Below are positions 9,524 through 17,616 of a DNA stretch of 64,000 nt, piece after piece. Under the pieces are notes generated by a model. That model saw only the letters and a list, made by a program, of their open reading frames with translations. It did no database searches and was not told the DNA's origin. Source of the DNA: Campylobacteraceae bacterium (GTDB lineage Bacteria > Campylobacterota > Campylobacteria > Campylobacterales > Sulfurovaceae). The translations under genes were made by a program, and so were the position numbers. How positions within the stretch are numbered: the stretch's first letter is position 1; each line of letters begins with the position of its first letter. The stretch covers positions 1 to 64,000 of the forward strand of contig JALWDJ010000030.1 of assembly GCA_027014605.1 (NCBI GenBank). The letters are read 5' to 3'.

Positions 9524-10336
9524 TTAATATGTAAACTCCTTAGTTGGAAATTTTCTACTCTTAACCTCATCTATATATCGGCTTAAAGCTTCTCTAACTA
9601 ATTCTGCTCCATTGCAGTACTGTTTTACAAATTTTGGTCTGAAATCTTCAAAAAATCCAAAAGCATCACTCCATACTAAAACTTGACCATCTGTATATTT
9701 TCCTGCTCCAATCCCAATAGTTGGGATATTAATAGCCTCTGTAATAGCTCTTCCTGCCTCCTCTTTTACTCCCTCTACTACAATAGCAAATGCTCCTGCC
9801 TCCTCTAATGCCTTTGCATCTTCTATTAGAGTATTAATATCTTCTTGAGTTTTGCCTCTAATCTTATATCCACCATCACTTCTTAGAAATTGAGGCATAA
9901 GTCCAATATGTCCTAAAACAGCAATAGAGTTAGTAGTTAATGCTTTTATAATATTAGCTCTACTCTTTCCTCCCTCAATTTTTACAGCTTGTGCATTAGT
10001 CTCTCTATAGGCTCTAGTGGCATTTTTTAGAGCTTCATTTTCATTGATATAGCTACCAAAAGGCATATCTAAAACTATAAGGGGTAGATTTGCCCCATTA
10101 CATACAGCTTTAGTATGATAAATCATCTGTTCCATAGTAGCTGATAGAGTATCATCTTTACCTAAAAAGCTCATATTTAGGCTATCGCCAACTAAAATCA
10201 TATCAACACTTTTATTAAAAAGCTTAGCAAAAAGTGTATCATATGCTGTTATCATAGTAATAGGTTCTCTACCTTTCATCTTTGCAATAGTAGTAAGCGT
10301 TACCTTTTTTGCAACTCTATCTGTATGAATACTCAT
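9524..10336 (-). CDS. panB: 3-methyl-2-oxobutanoate hydroxymethyltransferase PanB
   Basis: Class II aldolase-like enzyme making ketopantoate from alpha-ketoisovalerate and methylene-tetrahydrofolate, the first step of pantothenate synthesis. Signature segments visible are MITAYDTLFAKLF, VDMILVGDSLNMSFLG (metal-binding Asp) and IGIGAGKYTDGQVLVWSDAFG. Length of 270 residues is normal. Upstream there is a -10 hexamer (TATAAT on the minus strand, 10388-10393) inside a pair of 11-bp direct repeats, then the first copy of the 57-bp repeat that flanks higBA. Confidence 0.97.
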   Translation of the reverse strand: MSIHTDRVAKKVTLTTIAKMKGREPITMITAYDTLFAKLFNKSVDMILVGDSLNMSFLGKDDTLSATMEQMIYHTKAVCNGANLPLIVLDMPFGSYINENEALKNATRAYRETNAQAVKIEGGKSRANIIKALTTNSIAVLGHIGLMPQFLRSDGGYKIRGKTQEDINTLIEDAKALEEAGAFAIVVEGVKEEAGRAITEAINIPTIGIGAGKYTDGQVLVWSDAFGFFEDFRPKFVKQYCNGAELVREALSRYIDEVKSRKFPTKEFTY

Positions 10337-10370
10337 AATTTATATACCTTAATAATATAGTCTATTTGAA

Positions 10371-10400
10371 ATAGTGTATAATACCAATTATAGTGTATAA
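10371..10400. repeat. pair of 11-bp direct repeats in the panB promoter
   Basis: ATAGTGTATAA occurs at 10371-10381 and again at 10390-10400, spaced 19 bases start to start, overlapping the likely panB -10 box. This is consistent with a tandem regulator site, but the second copy also overlaps the beginning of the 57-bp repeat, so it could be coincidental. Confidence 0.45.
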
Positions 10401-10451
10401 AAGAGTTTATCTAATTAAAAAAATAGATAATTCTATCTATAAATGTAGATA
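10395..10451 (+). repeat. 57-bp direct repeat, copy 1 (upstream of higBA)
   Basis: Begins GTATAAAAGAGTTTATCTAA and matches 11311-11367 at 53 of 57 positions in the same orientation, counted by eye. The two copies bracket the higBA pair, 916 bases apart start to start. Confidence 0.85.
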
Positions 10452-10498
10452 AGAAGAAATTTATCTTTATATAGATTTTTGTAAAATTTAACTTTAAA

Positions 10499-10526
10499 GT
10501 TACCATTATGGTAACTATGTTATAAT
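10499..10526 (+). promoter_or_regulatory. higBA promoter with palindromic operator
   Basis: The near-perfect palindrome GTTACCATTATGGTAAC (10499-10515) lies five bases upstream of a consensus -10 hexamer TATAAT (10521-10526), about 30 bases before the higB start. A dyad overlapping the -35 region is the usual place for autorepression by a HigA-type antitoxin; that role is inference. Confidence 0.65.
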
Positions 10527-10555
10527 CTTATTGATTTTAAAATCAGGATATTATT

Positions 10556-10867
10556 TTGAGAGTAATTGCCAAAAAAACGCTCAGAGAGTTCTTTGAACAA
10601 CCTATATATAGAGATAGCAAAATATCACTTGAAGCATGGCATCATGAGGTATTAAAAGCTGATTGGTCAAATCCAAATGAGATAAAGATACAATATAAGA
10701 GTGCAAGTATTGTTGGTCATAACAAAGTAGTTTTTAATATTTGTGGAAACAAATATCGATTGATAGTTAAGATTAACTATTTTGCAAAGATTGTCTATAT
10801 TAAATTTATAGGCACACATAAACAGTATGATAAAATCAATGTAGATAACCTAGAAGAAGAGAGTTAA
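10556..10867 (+). CDS. higB: HigB-type mRNA interferase toxin (type II toxin-antitoxin)
   Basis: RelE/ParE-fold toxin of the HigB_toxin family that would cleave mRNA at the ribosome. Recognisable segments are RVIAKKTLREFFEQ at the N terminus, LEAWHHEVLKADWSNPNEIK, then VVFNICGNKYRLIVKINYFAKIVYIKFIGTHKQYDKI, the hallmark core and C terminus of this family. The start is TTG 10556, supported by AGGA at 10545-10548 seven bases upstream; no ATG is available in frame nearby. Length of 103 residues is typical. It precedes its antitoxin gene by one base, the toxin-first order typical of hig loci. Confidence 0.92.
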   Translation: MRVIAKKTLREFFEQPIYRDSKISLEAWHHEVLKADWSNPNEIKIQYKSASIVGHNKVVFNICGNKYRLIVKINYFAKIVYIKFIGTHKQYDKINVDNLEEES

Positions 10868-10868
10868 A

Positions 10869-11237
10869 ATGAAAATTCAGCCTATACGAACTGAAAAAGA
10901 TTATGAATTAGCATTAATAGAGATAGAATCACTAATGGAGGCAACTCCAAATAGTGATGAGTTTGATAAGTTAGAAGTATTAAGTATGCTTGTTGATAAT
11001 TATGAAAATAAACATTATGCTATAAATATACCAGACCCTATTGAAGCAATTAAATTTAGAATGGAACAAGAGGGATTAATACAAAATGATTTAGTTCCCT
11101 TTTTTGGTAATAAATCTAGAGTATCAGAGGTACTTAATAAAAAAAGAAAATTGACATTAGATATGATTCGTAATTTAAATAAACATCTTAATATTCCATT
11201 TGAAAATCTTTTAGGAGAGTATAAACTTTGTTGTTAA
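10869..11237 (+). CDS. higA: HigA-type antitoxin with C-terminal helix-turn-helix
   Basis: Antitoxin and probable autorepressor. Residues 1-60 are acidic and helical, with the IRTEKDYELALIEIESLME motif seen in HigA relatives; the helix-turn-helix lies at about 70-115 (GLIQNDLVPFFGNKSRVSEVLNKKRKLTLDMIRNLNKHL). Length of 122 residues is typical. Coupled to higB by one base. The palindrome at 10499-10515 is its likely operator. Confidence 0.92.
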   Translation: MKIQPIRTEKDYELALIEIESLMEATPNSDEFDKLEVLSMLVDNYENKHYAINIPDPIEAIKFRMEQEGLIQNDLVPFFGNKSRVSEVLNKKRKLTLDMIRNLNKHLNIPFENLLGEYKLCC

Positions 11238-11310
11238 AAAAATATTTCTATCATTACTTTCGATAAAGCTGTAAAATAAAACTCTTTAGATAAGAAAAGC
11301 TTTTGATGGA

Positions 11311-11367
11311 GTATAAAAGAGTTTATCTAATTAAAAAAATGTATAATTCTAACTATAGATGTAGATA
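11311..11367 (+). repeat. 57-bp direct repeat, copy 2 (downstream of higBA)
   Basis: Second copy of the repeat at 10395-10451, same orientation, four mismatches. It sits in the leader of the M14 carboxypeptidase gene; just after it come a short GGGA/TCCC hairpin and a TATAAA hexamer near 11384. Confidence 0.85.
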
Positions 11368-11435
11368 GGGAACTACTCCCTTGTATAAAATAGAAAAAGG
11401 AGGGTGCAGTTATTTACTTTTGCACAAATATATAG

Positions 11436-14015
11436 ATGAAACAGCAGTATAAATCATATCAAGAGAGTAAGGATTTTTTAATAGATTGTGAAAAAAAATA
11501 TCCAAATCTTATTAGTGTAACTAATATTGGGAAGAGTTGGGAGAATAGGGATATTTTATTAGCAACTATATCTTTAAATGTAGAGTATGCTAATTTAAAA
11601 CCAGCACTACTATATACAGGAACTATTCATGCTCGTGAGTGGATAGGAAATGAATTAGCAATAGCATTTATTGATTATCTCTTAAGAAATCATGAGAATA
11701 ATCCAGAGATATTAAAAACTCTAACATATAATACCCTATATATTGTACCATGTTTAAATCCAGATGGATTTGAGTATAGTAGAAATCATTTCTCATTTTG
11801 GAGAAAAAATAGGAGAAAAAATAGAGATGGAACTTATGGTGTTGATTTAAATAGAAACTTCTCAATAGGTTATAAAAAATCTAAAAATACAAGCTCAAAT
11901 GTATATAGTGGACCTTATCCATTTTCAGAACCAGAGACAAAAGCTATTAAAGATTTCGTTGATAGGCATGATAATATTACTATTGCACTAGATTATCACT
12001 CACAAGGAAATGTATTTTTCCCAGCTCATAAGTTTAATCATGAGATGGAGCTTGAGGGAACTGATTTAAATACACTATGTGCAAATATGAATTATCATAT
12101 TCATAAAGTAACAGGTAGAAAATATGGTATTAATAGAGGCAAACCACCAACTAAATTAATATCAGGAAGTGGTAGAGAATACTACTACTCCAAAGGAATA
12201 ATATCAGCTGTTGTTGAAGTTGGAACTAGAAATATCCCTGATTATATGCAAAATATGTCAGAGTCAATAAATGAAAATATTCCAGCACTGCTATATGCTT
12301 TAAGTGAGGCTAGAAACTATAGTTCAAATGCTCCTAAGAGAGTTGAAAATTTTCACTTAGTAGAGTTTGGTTCAAATAGTTGTAAATTGGCGTGGGATTA
12401 TCCTGAAAACCCTAAGATATATTTTGAGATATACAAAAATGTAAATAATAAAGAGGCTTGTAATGACTCCTCATTAGTTGGAATTACCTCTGGTAGAGAG
12501 TTTATAGATGAAAATTTACATAGTGGTACTATGTATTTTTATTATATAAGAGCAGTTCATAAACTATTTCAGACAAAATCTCCATTTGCACCTAAAGTTA
12601 AATTAAAAACACTACTTGAAAATAGAGAGTTTTCAAAAACAATTTTTCCTAAAAAATCTGATGTAGGATATGTAGCAGAGAAGTCTCCAGAAGCAAATGC
12701 AGGACATTTTGGAGTAAACTCTCTAAAGGTTGGAGTGAGTCAAGCTAGAGGGATTAGTTATGGTGTTATGGAATTTGATTTAAAAAGTATTCCTAGAGAT
12801 GCTATTATTTTAGATGCACAAATATCTCTCTATCCATTAAATAGAGTTTCTGCTAAGATAGAAAAATATGGTGAGTGGACAATGACTATTTTGGATAGTA
12901 AAACTATTGCAAATATAAGAGATTTTGAGCAGGTTCATAAAGCAAAAAATCTTAAGAGTGTTGGAGAGAGTATCCCCTCAGAGAGATTAACACAAGGTAT
13001 TTGGAGTAGATGGGTTTTTAATGAGTTTGAGAGAGAGCAACTTCAAAAGCAGTTAGATAAAGGAAAAGTTATCTTTAAATTAGCAGGACCTACAAAATTA
13101 CCAGTTGGAAGAGACTCTCAAATTATGGTGTTTGATTTAGGATATGGAAATCAAGGTGGAGGACTTCACTATAGACCATCTATAGATATAAAATATACTA
13201 TTCCACCTAAAGAGATAGCAATAGAGGCTTCTAATAGTATGACAATATCTGAAGATGAGATAGAAGAGGATAAACTAGCTTGTGGATTTGATAAAAATAA
13301 TGAGAAGATATATGGTTTTATCTCTTTTGATTTATCTAAACTTCCAGATATTAATGAGATAGCAATTACGGATGCATGGATAGAGATTAAAAATAGTTCT
13401 ACTGTTAAAAAAGATGTTGATATTCGTTATAATGTAGAGTTTATTGATTTAGATGAGTTTTCATATCAAGATATTAAAAATAGAGATAGAATAGAGTATA
13501 TTGGCTATGAGGTAAGTTCCGCCCAACTTAGTAAAAAGAGAGAGCATGATTTTATATTTGATTCCTACTCAATTCATGCACTTGAAGATAAAAAAAGAGA
13601 GCAACAAGAGGCAAAATTTATTATTCGTCCCACTAGTGTATTGACTAGAAAACATCTAATTCATTGGGAAAATAGCGGTAAAAATGGCGTTAAACTCAAA
13701 ATTAATTATATAGAAAAGAAGAGAACTCCTCCTAAATCACCTACAAATTTAAAAACATCTATTGAGAGAGGAGTAGTAAAACTTACATGGGATAGGGTTT
13801 TAAGTGATGATATTGTAGGCTATTATGTAGTTAGAAACCGTTGGCATATACCAAGTAACCCTTTTGACGGGGTTAAACTATATGCAGGGAAAGATAACTA
13901 TACCTATGATACTTATGGTTCAACTAAACTTGATAAGTATTATGCTGTTTTTAGCTATGATAATGTCCCTAATTATAGTAAAGGGACAAATATTAGATAT
14001 AAAGGAAAAAGATGA
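11436..14015 (+). CDS. multidomain M14 zinc carboxypeptidase with DNRLRE and Fn3-like domains
   Basis: Predicted metallocarboxypeptidase that removes C-terminal residues from peptides. The M14 domain fills about residues 1-295: zinc ligands H65 and E68 (HAREW) and H188 (DYHSQG), catalytic E261 (VVEVGTRN), so the active site is complete. Then comes an Fn3-like domain (about 300-390), a DNRLRE/CBM96-like beta domain (about 395-585), a second similar domain (about 590-760) and a final Fn3-like segment (about 765-859). Unusually, no signal peptide is present: an in-frame stop directly precedes ATG 11436 and the M14 fold starts at once. The best ribosome-binding site (AGGAGG near 11397) is about 30 bases upstream, separated by a small GTGCA/TGCAC hairpin. 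Overlaps the next gene by 4 bases. Native substrate and export route are unknown. Confidence 0.82.
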   Translation: MKQQYKSYQESKDFLIDCEKKYPNLISVTNIGKSWENRDILLATISLNVEYANLKPALLYTGTIHAREWIGNELAIAFIDYLLRNHENNPEILKTLTYNTLYIVPCLNPDGFEYSRNHFSFWRKNRRKNRDGTYGVDLNRNFSIGYKKSKNTSSNVYSGPYPFSEPETKAIKDFVDRHDNITIALDYHSQGNVFFPAHKFNHEMELEGTDLNTLCANMNYHIHKVTGRKYGINRGKPPTKLISGSGREYYYSKGIISAVVEVGTRNIPDYMQNMSESINENIPALLYALSEARNYSSNAPKRVENFHLVEFGSNSCKLAWDYPENPKIYFEIYKNVNNKEACNDSSLVGITSGREFIDENLHSGTMYFYYIRAVHKLFQTKSPFAPKVKLKTLLENREFSKTIFPKKSDVGYVAEKSPEANAGHFGVNSLKVGVSQARGISYGVMEFDLKSIPRDAIILDAQISLYPLNRVSAKIEKYGEWTMTILDSKTIANIRDFEQVHKAKNLKSVGESIPSERLTQGIWSRWVFNEFEREQLQKQLDKGKVIFKLAGPTKLPVGRDSQIMVFDLGYGNQGGGLHYRPSIDIKYTIPPKEIAIEASNSMTISEDEIEEDKLACGFDKNNEKIYGFISFDLSKLPDINEIAITDAWIEIKNSSTVKKDVDIRYNVEFIDLDEFSYQDIKNRDRIEYIGYEVSSAQLSKKREHDFIFDSYSIHALEDKKREQQEAKFIIRPTSVLTRKHLIHWENSGKNGVKLKINYIEKKRTPPKSPTNLKTSIERGVVKLTWDRVLSDDIVGYYVVRNRWHIPSNPFDGVKLYAGKDNYTYDTYGSTKLDKYYAVFSYDNVPNYSKGTNIRYKGKR

Positions 14016-14299
14016 GTTTAATTAAAAAAGTTGTATTTATAGCAAAAAATGGCTCTATTTATGAGTTAAAATCTCTACTTGAGACTATGATTGAGGCTTC
14101 AAGAGCTGAAGAGGGGTGTGAGTTATATAATATATATCAGATAAAAGATAAACCAAACACTTTTGTAGTTATTGAAAGTTGGGAGAGCGAAGATGCCCTT
14201 AAGGGACATCAAAATTCATCTCACTATATATACTATAAGAGTAACTATAAGAAATATACAGCAGATAAATCTTCCAATGAGTTAGTAAGTTTAGGTTAA
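14012..14299 (+). CDS. antibiotic biosynthesis monooxygenase (ABM/YgiN-like) domain protein
   Basis: Small dimeric ferredoxin-like-fold protein (95 residues) of the ABM family, which includes quinol monooxygenase YgiN. Family features visible are an N-terminal beta strand (IKKVVFIAKNGSIYEL), then EASRAEEGCELYNIYQIKDKPNTFVVIESWESEDALKGHQNSSHY, with the conserved E-x-W and the histidine near residue 65. It is coupled to the carboxypeptidase gene by an ATGA overlap, but a functional tie is not obvious. Specific reaction is unknown. Confidence 0.8.
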   Translation: MSLIKKVVFIAKNGSIYELKSLLETMIEASRAEEGCELYNIYQIKDKPNTFVVIESWESEDALKGHQNSSHYIYYKSNYKKYTADKSSNELVSLG

Positions 14300-14380
14300 C
14301 TAAATTTACTTTATGATAAAATTCTATCTCAAAAATTCTTGCTCACTATTTTAGTGGGATATAAAACCAAAAGGAATAAA

Positions 14381-14794
14381 ATGAATAATTATGAGACACT
14401 TTTCATACTTAGACCTACTCTAACTGATGAAGAGCAGACTGCTAATATTACAAAGATTAAAGATACTCTCTTAAATGAGAATGCCCAAATTCTTGCGACT
14501 GATGAGATAGGAATGAGAAGATTAGCTTATCCTATAGACAAGTATGAAAGAGGTGTATATATTATCTTGTATTTCCAAGCAGTTGGGAGTGTTATTGGTG
14601 AATTTGAAAGAAAGTTAAAATTTAATGAAGATGTTATTAAATTCTTTACTATTAAATATACCAATAAAAGAGAGTCTGAACACTTCAATAAACTTGTAGC
14701 AAATGCTAATAAATCTATTGAAAAAGTAGCTCAAAAAGAGGAAGTTGCAGAAAAGACTGAAACTCCAATAGAAGAAGAGAAAATAGAAGCGTAA
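14381..14794 (+). CDS. rpsF: 30S ribosomal protein S6
   Basis: Small-subunit protein that binds 16S rRNA with S18. It begins MNNYETLFILRPTLTDEE, the standard S6 start, with AGGA at 14372-14375 before ATG 14381; an upstream in-frame start at 14339 would add a non-homologous 14 residues and is rejected. The 137-residue length includes an acidic C-terminal tail (EEVAEKTETPIEEEK) common in this phylum. First gene of the conserved rpsF-ssb-rpsR operon. Confidence 0.97.
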   Translation: MNNYETLFILRPTLTDEEQTANITKIKDTLLNENAQILATDEIGMRRLAYPIDKYERGVYIILYFQAVGSVIGEFERKLKFNEDVIKFFTIKYTNKRESEHFNKLVANANKSIEKVAQKEEVAEKTETPIEEEKIEA

Positions 14795-14811
14795 AGCTCA
14801 GGAGAGACCCC

Positions 14812-15348
14812 ATGTATAATAAAGTAGTATTGGTAGGATATTTAACAAGAGATGTTGAGATAAGATATTCTCAAAGTGGTTCTGCAATTGGTAATGTTGG
14901 AATTGCAACTAATAGAAGATGGAAAACTCAAACAGGCGAGACAAGAGATGAGACCATGTTTATAGACTTAACTTTTTTGGGTAGAACTGCTGAAATTGCC
15001 AATCAATACCTTAGAAAGGGGAGTAAAGTTTTAGTTGACGGACACCTTGCATTTCAGCAGTGGACTGGACAAGATGGAACAAGAAGAAGTAAACACTCCG
15101 TAACTGTAGAGAGTTTAAAAATGCTAGATACAAAAGCAGAGAGTCAAAATCTTAATAGTAGTAGTGGATATAAAGAGCAACAGGTTCAACCTCAATCAAC
15201 TAGTAGTAGTTTGTATGGTAATTATAATAAAACTCAACAGCAATCACAGAGTTTACCTCAACAACAACAATCTTCATATATACCACAGCAGACAAGACAA
15301 GCACCCGTTCCAGAGATAGACATCAATGAAGATGAAATACCATTTTAG
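14812..15348 (+). CDS. ssb: single-stranded DNA-binding protein Ssb
   Basis: Tetrameric OB-fold protein that coats single-stranded DNA and recruits repair and replication partners. OB domain spans about 1-110 (MYNKVVLVGYLTRDVEIRYS at the start), followed by a Gln/Ser-rich disordered linker (about 115-165) and the acidic protein-interaction tip INEDEIPF. Length is 178 residues. AGGAGA precedes the start. It lies between rpsF and rpsR, the usual bacterial arrangement. Confidence 0.98.
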   Translation: MYNKVVLVGYLTRDVEIRYSQSGSAIGNVGIATNRRWKTQTGETRDETMFIDLTFLGRTAEIANQYLRKGSKVLVDGHLAFQQWTGQDGTRRSKHSVTVESLKMLDTKAESQNLNSSSGYKEQQVQPQSTSSSLYGNYNKTQQQSQSLPQQQQSSYIPQQTRQAPVPEIDINEDEIPF

Positions 15349-15357
15349 GAGATAAAT

Positions 15358-15621
15358 ATGGCAGAGAGAAGAAAATTTAAAAAGAGATACTGTAAATATT
15401 GTGAGTCAAAAGTTGATTTTATTGATTATAAAGATTTAAATCTTTTAAAAATTAGTTTAAGTGAAAGATTTAAGATTATGCCAAGAAGATTAACAGGAAA
15501 CTGTAAAAGACATCAAGAACTTGTAACAGTAGCTATTAAAAGAGCAAGACAAACAGCACTTATTCCATATATTGTAGATAGAAAACGAGTAATAGAAAAT
15601 CCATTTGAGCTAATTAAATAG
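15358..15621 (+). CDS. rpsR: 30S ribosomal protein S18
   Basis: Primary S6 partner on the 30S platform. The basic 87-residue protein has the conserved [26 protein letters not shown] and the [11 protein letters not shown](E)[17 protein letters not shown] core. Two CxxC-like cysteines at the N terminus suggest a zinc-binding form. Nine bases after ssb. Its stop codon lies inside the operon terminator. Confidence 0.98.
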   Translation: MAERRKFKKRYCKYCESKVDFIDYKDLNLLKISLSERFKIMPRRLTGNCKRHQELVTVAIKRARQTALIPYIVDRKRVIENPFELIK

Positions 15622-15633
15622 CTCTATTTTTTT
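15607..15633 (+). terminator. intrinsic terminator embedded in the end of rpsR
   Basis: Stem GAGCTA / TAGCTC (15607-15612 with 15619-15624), six-base loop, then TATTTTTTT. The rpsR stop codon TAG is the first triplet of the right arm, so the translating ribosome must clear before the hairpin forms. Confidence 0.8.
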
Positions 15634-15713
15634 AAACTCTCCTCTTTTTTTAACTATTTTTAATATTATTATTTTATAATATTGATATTATTTTACAAAA
15701 TGGAGAGTTTATT

Positions 15714-16808
15714 ATGAAAATATTTAAAATTATTATCTTACCCATATTAACAACAATCATATTATTTAGTAGTCCAACCTCTTTAATTGAAAAAGCTAAA
15801 AAAAATGGTTTACTTCCAATTCCTACTAAAAGTAGTGAACTTTTAAAAATTATTGACCCTAAAGGTGTTTTAACAAAAGATAGAATAGAACTTGGAAAAA
15901 TGTTATATTTTGAACCACGACTATCAAAGAGCAGTCTTATATCATGTAATTGGTGTCATAATTTAGGTTTAGGTGGAGTTGATGGTGTACCTAAAGCAAT
16001 AGGACATCAATGGTCAGGAAATCCAAGACATATAAATTCGCCTACTGTATATAATGCCGTCTTTTTTAAGAGACAGTTTTGGGATGGTAGAAGTCCTAGT
16101 TTAGAAGACCAAGCCAAAGGACCTGTTCAAGCAGGTGTTGAGATGGCTGCTTCTAAGAGACTTGTAGAGGAGAGAATAAATTCCATTCCAGAATATGTAG
16201 CGCTTTTTAAAAAGGCTTATGGTAATAATGTTAAAATTGATTTTGATAAAATCACCTCTACTATTGCAATTTTTGAAAGAACCTTAGTTACTCCATCGAG
16301 ATATGATAATTTTTTAAATGGTAAAATAGATGCATTAAGTAAAAAAGAACAGAAGGGTTTAGAGACTTTTATAGATAAGGGATGTGTAACTTGTCATAAT
16401 GGTATAGCTTTAGGTGGTGATATGCAACCATTTGAGCTTAGAAATAAGTATAAATATAGAGATGTGGGTGGATTTAGAGGAGATAGTAAAAATATGATAA
16501 AAGTACCAACTCTTAGAAATATTACTCAAACTGCTCCATATTTTCATAATGGAATGATTTGGAAATTAACCGATGCTATAAAAGAGATGAGTCATCTTCA
16601 AGTAGGATATAAGTTAAAAGATAAAAAGAATGGTGGATTTATACTAGATATTAAACCTATAACTCTTACTAATAGTGATGTTGATAATATTAGAGAATTT
16701 TTTAATTCACTTGAAGGGAAAAAACCTCAAATTATATATCCAGAGCTTCCAAGAAGTAGAGATAATACTCCTAAACCAGAACCCGAAAATAGCACTTCTA
16801 AAAAATAA
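15714..16808 (+). CDS. di-haem cytochrome c peroxidase (CcpA/MauG family)
   Basis: Periplasmic enzyme reducing H2O2 to water with electrons from c-type cytochromes. Signal peptide covers about residues 1-24; the two haem-binding motifs are CNWCH (about residue 79) and CVTCH (about residue 224), with the spacing expected for the family, and the conserved VPTLRNITQTAPYFHNG segment follows. Length of 364 residues is slightly longer than classic CcpA because of a Pro-rich C-terminal tail. Preceded by a TATAAT-like hexamer and followed by a clear terminator, so probably monocistronic. Confidence 0.93.
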   Translation: MKIFKIIILPILTTIILFSSPTSLIEKAKKNGLLPIPTKSSELLKIIDPKGVLTKDRIELGKMLYFEPRLSKSSLISCNWCHNLGLGGVDGVPKAIGHQWSGNPRHINSPTVYNAVFFKRQFWDGRSPSLEDQAKGPVQAGVEMAASKRLVEERINSIPEYVALFKKAYGNNVKIDFDKITSTIAIFERTLVTPSRYDNFLNGKIDALSKKEQKGLETFIDKGCVTCHNGIALGGDMQPFELRNKYKYRDVGGFRGDSKNMIKVPTLRNITQTAPYFHNGMIWKLTDAIKEMSHLQVGYKLKDKKNGGFILDIKPITLTNSDVDNIREFFNSLEGKKPQIIYPELPRSRDNTPKPEPENSTSKK

Positions 16809-16833
16809 AATCTTAAATAAAGTAAATTTATAA

Positions 16834-16858
16834 AGCCTATTGTAAGATAGGCTCTTTT
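16834..16858 (+). terminator. intrinsic terminator after the di-haem peroxidase gene
   Basis: Stem AGCCTAT / ATAGGCT (7 bp) with loop TGTAAG, followed by CTTTT. Confidence 0.8.
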
Positions 16859-16964
16859 ACTGTGTAAAATATACACATATTATTTTTAATATTTTTCATT
16901 AACTCTATAATATAATATAACTCTTTTAATAAATTATATAATAGATTAAAAAAGATAATAATTC

Positions 16965-17579
16965 ATGTCAATGCGTATTAATATTGAAAATATACTCAAT
17001 AGTCCAGAACATCTATTTAAAGAGATATTAATTAAATTAACACAACAAAATATTGAGAATGCTAAAAAAGAGTTATCTATAAAAAATAGAGAGATTGATA
17101 CTGTTTTATTTGATGCTATAAAATTAGTTCTTAGTGATTTGAGAAATGAAGAGAGTTATATAAGCAGACTACTCTATAGACTATTTAAGATTGAGTTTAC
17201 AAGAAATATTAGAAGGGAACAGCTTATAATTTTAGGTAGTCAGTTAAAATCTCAGGATATAGAGTTAAAAAAAGATATATATAGAATAAAATTATATATA
17301 TATAACATATCATTAACTTTAAAAAATTTAAAGAGATTAGATAAAGCCTTCAGGGAAAAAAATACATCTATATTTGAACAAGATATGTTAAATAAAAGTC
17401 GCTACTATTTAGATAGAATTAATCATAAATATAGAGAGTTAGATAAGTATAAAGATAGATTAGAAGATAAATTAAATATAGTTGAGGCGGTTGAAAAAAA
17501 GTATAGAACTCTTTTAAAAAGAATACCTAGATATTATGAGTTAAATGAACAGATATATCTTCAACTTGCAAAGGATTAA
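16965..17579 (+). CDS. predicted helical (coiled-coil-like) protein of unknown function
   Basis: Not recognised. The 204-residue protein is very rich in Lys, Glu, Ile, Leu and Arg with almost no Gly or Pro, so it should be all-helical, with heptad-like stretches around residues 85-195. No signal peptide, no cysteines, no known motif. The start is ATG 16965 or ATG 16971; neither has a strong ribosome-binding site. It lies 37 bases before the amidohydrolase gene on the same strand and could be cotranscribed with it, which is the only clue to its role. Confidence 0.6.
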   Translation: MSMRINIENILNSPEHLFKEILIKLTQQNIENAKKELSIKNREIDTVLFDAIKLVLSDLRNEESYISRLLYRLFKIEFTRNIRREQLIILGSQLKSQDIELKKDIYRIKLYIYNISLTLKNLKRLDKAFREKNTSIFEQDMLNKSRYYLDRINHKYRELDKYKDRLEDKLNIVEAVEKKYRTLLKRIPRYYELNEQIYLQLAKD

Positions 17580-17616
17580 AATTATCATGCTAAAATTCTA
17601 AAAAAGTAAAAGTAAA

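Noticed and set aside
15124-15320. CAA/CAG-rich tract in ssb as a microsatellite
   Set aside because: It is the normal Gln/Ser-rich linker of Ssb, with mixed codons and no exact repeat unit.
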